The notes under the pieces: generated by a model
Told to the model about the DNA's origin: nothing
The model's input: the letters and a program-made list of their open reading frames with translations, nothing else
Databases searched by the model: none
Assembly (NCBI RefSeq): GCF_038096165.1
Contig: NZ_CP151076.1
Location: 2,601,501-2,665,500 of the forward strand
DNA: 64,000 nucleotides
From: Pseudomonas sp. G.S.17
GTDB lineage: Bacteria; Pseudomonadota; Gammaproteobacteria; Pseudomonadales; Pseudomonadaceae
Reading direction: 5' to 3'
Part shown: positions 61,532-64,000 of the stretch, in pieces
Numbering within the stretch: the first letter of the stretch is position 1
How the letters are laid out: every line of letters starts with the position of its first letter
Position numbers and translations under genes: made by a program

Positions 61532-62344
61532 TCACCGCCGGCTAACCACCACTTCCAGGTATTCGCTGGGCACCACCAAAGAAGACTCACCGGCGCGGTT
61601 CAGGCGTGTCAGCAACTCGGTAAGCTCGCGGTCCAATGCCACCGCGCCTTCGGGCGGGAGTGCGGCAAACGCCTTGTGAACCGGGCCGTACCAGGTGCGG
61701 AAGACTTCAATGAAATGCGCAGGCGAGCGGTAACGAAAGTTGAACTCGCGGCGCGTCACATTCATCCCCGCCGCGTTATCGCCAAACAGTTGCTTCAAGT
61801 GGTCTTCCACACCCCACAGAGAAGGCGGTTTGACACCGGCTGGCGGTGGCAGGTGCTTGCCCAGGGTCTTGAACATTTGCCCGACGAAGCCTTCCGGTGT
61901 CCAGTTGGCCAGGCCGATGCGTCCGCCGGAGCGGCACACCCGGGCCAATTCAGCGGCGGCTCGCGGCTGGTCGGGGGTGAACATCACGCCGAAGGTGGAT
62001 AACACCGCGTCGAAGGATGCGTCTTCAAAGGGCAGGGCTTCAGCGTCGGCTTCCAGGAAGCTTACGTCGAAATGCTCGGCACGACTGCGCTCGCGGCCGC
62101 GTTCGAGCAGGCCGCTGACGTAATCGGTGGAGGTCACAACGCAACCACGGCGCGCTGCGGCGAGGGTGGCGTTACCATTGCCGGCCGCAACGTCGAGGAC
62201 GCGTTCGTCGTAACGAAGGTCGCAGGCTTCGGCCAGCAGTTCGCCGACCAGTTGCAACGTTGTGCCGATCACGGCGTAATCGCCGCTGGCCCATGCCGTC
62301 ATCTGGCGGTTTTTCAATGCGTGTAGATCGAGTGGCTCACTCAT
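61532..62344 (-). CDS. Class I SAM-dependent methyltransferase (UbiE/Coq5-like)
   Basis: A 270-residue methyltransferase. SAM motif I is ERVLDVAAGNGNATLAAARR, motif II acidic VVTSTDYVSGLLERGRERS, then FLEADAEALPFEDASFDAVL and STFGVMFTPDQPRAAAELAR. Proteins of this subgroup act on small molecules. It is a single gene between a REP region and an XRE gene, with no clue to its substrate. Confidence 0.85.
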   Translation of the reverse strand: MSEPLDLHALKNRQMTAWASGDYAVIGTTLQLVGELLAEACDLRYDERVLDVAAGNGNATLAAARRGCVVTSTDYVSGLLERGRERSRAEHFDVSFLEADAEALPFEDASFDAVLSTFGVMFTPDQPRAAAELARVCRSGGRIGLANWTPEGFVGQMFKTLGKHLPPPAGVKPPSLWGVEDHLKQLFGDNAAGMNVTRREFNFRYRSPAHFIEVFRTWYGPVHKAFAALPPEGAVALDRELTELLTRLNRAGESSLVVPSEYLEVVVSRR

Positions 62345-62593
62345 GATCGGGCTCCCTGTCTTCTCAATGCAGGTTTGGCAGACGGATATGCCATGCCGAG
62401 AAAACCAGGTAGCTATGCAACATCTGAACAGTCTGCAACACCTGCAACGATGGAAATCCTGCTGCCGGAAGTTATGAACATAGCTGCTTTCGCCCGGCAG
62501 TACGCAAGCGCCGCCAGCCGTGCGGATAGACCGGTTGGTTTTAAACTTATAACTAACAGTGTCGGCGTTAGAGTGACTCCGGTTGAAAGCTGG

Positions 62594-63079
62594 TCAGTTC
62601 AAGCGGGAAGTAACAAAGATCAAGCGGATGGTGGCCAGAGCAATGGCTTCCGCATCGCCTTTGATCGTGTCGATCTGGGTTTGCAAGGTGTCGGACTTGC
62701 CGGGCTCAATCCTCGCGTCAGCCAGGCGAGTCATCTGATAAAGGTGGTCAGAGATGTCGTGCAGGCTGCCCTGCAGGCGTTCCACCACAGTCGCCAGCGG
62801 ATCTTCGGCAGGCAGCCTTTCAGTTACGCCCTGGTGCAGGGGCGTTACGGGTGATTCGTCGTTGTCGGACAGCGCCGACAGTCTCAAGCCGGTCACCACA
62901 TAAGCCACGTCGACACCCGCCTGAGCTATACGCGACAGATAGTCCGCCCTGGGTGAACGTACTCCGTTTTCGTAGTTGCCTTGCGCATTGGTTTCCACGC
63001 CGCCGATCGCACCTAGCGCACTTTGCGAGAGCTTGAGTTTCAAACGTTCCTGTTTAAGCCGCTGACCAATCCCAGGCAT
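62594..63079 (-). CDS. XRE-family helix-turn-helix regulator, relative of the 18263 protein
   Basis: A 161-residue protein with a Cro/C1-type domain (IGQRLKQERLKLKLSQSALG, ETNAQGNYENGVRSPRADYL) followed by AQAGVDVAYVVTGLRLSALS and a longer helical tail (LQGSLHDISDHLYQMTRLAD) likely for dimerisation. The first 75 residues align by eye with the 18263-18595 regulator; the tails differ. No partner gene is adjacent; 249 bp of featureless sequence separate it from the methyltransferase gene. Confidence 0.82.
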   Translation of the reverse strand: MPGIGQRLKQERLKLKLSQSALGAIGGVETNAQGNYENGVRSPRADYLSRIAQAGVDVAYVVTGLRLSALSDNDESPVTPLHQGVTERLPAEDPLATVVERLQGSLHDISDHLYQMTRLADARIEPGKSDTLQTQIDTIKGDAEAIALATIRLIFVTSRLN

Positions 63080-63450
63080 TTGGATATTTCCTTTAAGACG
63101 GTAGCTTCCCAGGTTGACCCGGTGAAGCGATAAAAGGCCTTGTTCATTGAGCGCAAAGACATTGTAACGAAGTCGCGCTCAGCCCCGCGACGCTGATTTT
63201 CCGCACGCTTCGCTGGTCGGCCCGGTTTGAACCGATTTGAACGATACGCCTAAAATCCACTCAAGTGGATCGCTAGTTGGTACGACAACGTAGGAAATAT
63301 TCGACTGAGGTCATTCGGATGGTTTCCGGCCCAGTTGGAGCGAGGCATGCCCGCGAATGGGCATTTCCGGTGACAGATGTATCGACTGATATTGTGTTCG
63401 CGGGCCAGCCTCGCTCCAATGGGCCCGGCCCGGGGGATTGAGTCAGCGCG
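63080..63450. other. Intergenic region holding a REP pair
   Basis: A 371-bp gap with no gene. A REP pair, GTTGGAGCGAGGCATGCCCG at 63334 and the inverse TTCGCGGGCCAGCCTCGCTC at 63397-63420, occupies the right part. The left part is the XRE leader with AT-rich tracts. Confidence 0.7.
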
Positions 63451-64000
63451 TCACAGGCAGCGGGAACGCTGATCTTGCGCCCAGTTTCCAGCGGTCCTGG
63501 CAATGGTGTCGGCCAGACGGGAAACCGCACGCTGGTGAGCGAGCACCAGATTTTCCATGCCCAGACCGGCAGGCTCGCGAATCACGCTGCTGCACGTCAG
63601 GTTTTGTGCCTTGGTACCGGCATTGCGCAAGCCCAGGCTCCACACCACGTCGATCATTGCGTAGCTGCCCGGCACCGACTCGAAGCGGCGCACGTCGGTG
63701 CGCAATGACAGCACCGTCTGGCCGCTGTCCTTCGGCAAGCCTGCCATGTCTCGGCTGCCAAAGCGCCGCTCCAGTTGACCGGTCAGGGCGTCATGAAACT
63801 CATCACCCAGAGGCGAGCCCCAGCGTTCCGCGTCGAGAATGGCCAGGCTGCCATCACCCTGGCGAATCACCAGCGGCGGTTGATCCACCTGCACCGGCAT
63901 CAGCACCGGCAGCATCTCGAACTGGAAAGGTGCGACTGCAACCGGTTTTTGTGCCGTGGTCGTGGCCGGTGCAATCAGCGTGTAGTAATGGGTCACCGTG
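63451..64000 (-). CDS. PqiC-type membrane-integrity lipoprotein, 5' end cut by window
   Basis: The frame is open from the right edge and reads TVTHYYTLIAPA, which matches the start of the mature part of PqiC/YmbA (ABC_trans_aux, DUF330) lipoproteins just after the lipobox. Further family segments are MLPVLMPVQVDQPPLVIRQG, LAILDAERWGSPLGDEFHDA and VVWSLGLRNAGTK. The signal peptide and lipid-bearing cysteine are outside the window; pqiA and pqiB-like genes are expected there too. These proteins take part in lipid transport between the membranes. Confidence 0.83.
   Translation of the reverse strand, partial: TVTHYYTLIAPATTTAQKPVAVAPFQFEMLPVLMPVQVDQPPLVIRQGDGSLAILDAERWGSPLGDEFHDALTGQLERRFGSRDMAGLPKDSGQTVLSLRTDVRRFESVPGSYAMIDVVWSLGLRNAGTKAQNLTCSSVIREPAGLGMENLVLAHQRAVSRLADTIARTAGNWAQDQRSRCL

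Noticed and set aside
1..64000. tRNA, rRNA, riboswitch or prophage genes
   Set aside because: None was seen on either strand by reading; covariance-model searches were not possible here.

Overview
The window reads as a chromosomal segment of a Pseudomonas species, most likely from the fluorescens/syringae side of the genus. This rests on high-GC protein-dense DNA, typical Pseudomonas gene families (ArsRBHC, GlxA-type AraC, DUF2790, DUF3303, DUF4174, PpnN, PqiC), and many REP/REPIN palindromes of the GTGGGAGCGAGC...TCGCGAAGG and GTAGGACCGGCTT...AGCCGG types between genes. No rRNA, tRNA, CRISPR array, prophage or intact insertion sequence was seen. Species was not determined.

Layout. 1-5.5 kb: a cut LysR gene, a class-III aminotransferase, PpnN and topoisomerase III, with a LexA-like box upstream of topB. 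5.6-9.4 kb: arsR divergent from arsB-arsH-arsC, then a secreted DUF4174 protein. 9.5-18.6 kb: GlxA-type and AraC regulators, a RidA protein, a methyltransferase/DUF3303 pair, DNA polymerase II, a DUF2790 protein, a sirtuin divergent from a PhzF protein, and a small XRE regulator. 18.6-22.1 kb: an AT-richer gap, a secreted protein made of eleven 13-residue repeats, and a two-gene radical-SAM/DUF4130 DNA-repair cassette with a near-consensus LexA box. 22.3-25.8 kb: LysR regulator, MHS-type MFS transporter and an aspartoacylase/succinylglutamate desuccinylase-like hydrolase.

25.9-37.7 kb is the most interesting stretch: a LysR gene divergent from a tightly packed operon of two tandem amino-acid binding proteins, an FAD-linked 2-hydroxyacid dehydrogenase, an aminotransferase, two permeases, an ATPase, a thiol dioxygenase of the cysteine dioxygenase family, an internally deleted glutathione transferase, and a 921-residue fusion of four rhodanese-like domains with a cystathionine beta-lyase-like enzyme. 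I infer a system that imports and breaks down a sulfur amino acid or a related thiol acid. The fusion joint lies on an A AAA AAG heptamer, so it may be a real fusion, a one-base deletion joining two overlapping genes, or a frameshift site.

37.7-40.4 kb: a metal ABC transporter behind a Zur-like palindrome, led by a 43-residue membrane peptide. 40.5-47.4 kb: periplasmic aldose epimerase, FadR-type regulator, sugar lactonase and the L-arabinose transporter AraFGH. 47.7-51.7 kb: a Fur-box-preceded FecI-type sigma factor, FecR-type regulator and TonB-dependent siderophore receptor. 51.7-61.2 kb: a LacI-family regulator divergent, across an 18-bp perfect palindrome, from a Dpp-type ABC transporter, an amidase and an N-carbamoyl-amino-acid-hydrolase-like enzyme. 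61.3-64 kb: a MITE-like 140-bp element beside a REP pair, a methyltransferase, a second XRE regulator resembling the first, and the end of a PqiC-type lipoprotein.

Limits: all family assignments are by reading motifs and remembered homologues; no searches or alignments were run.
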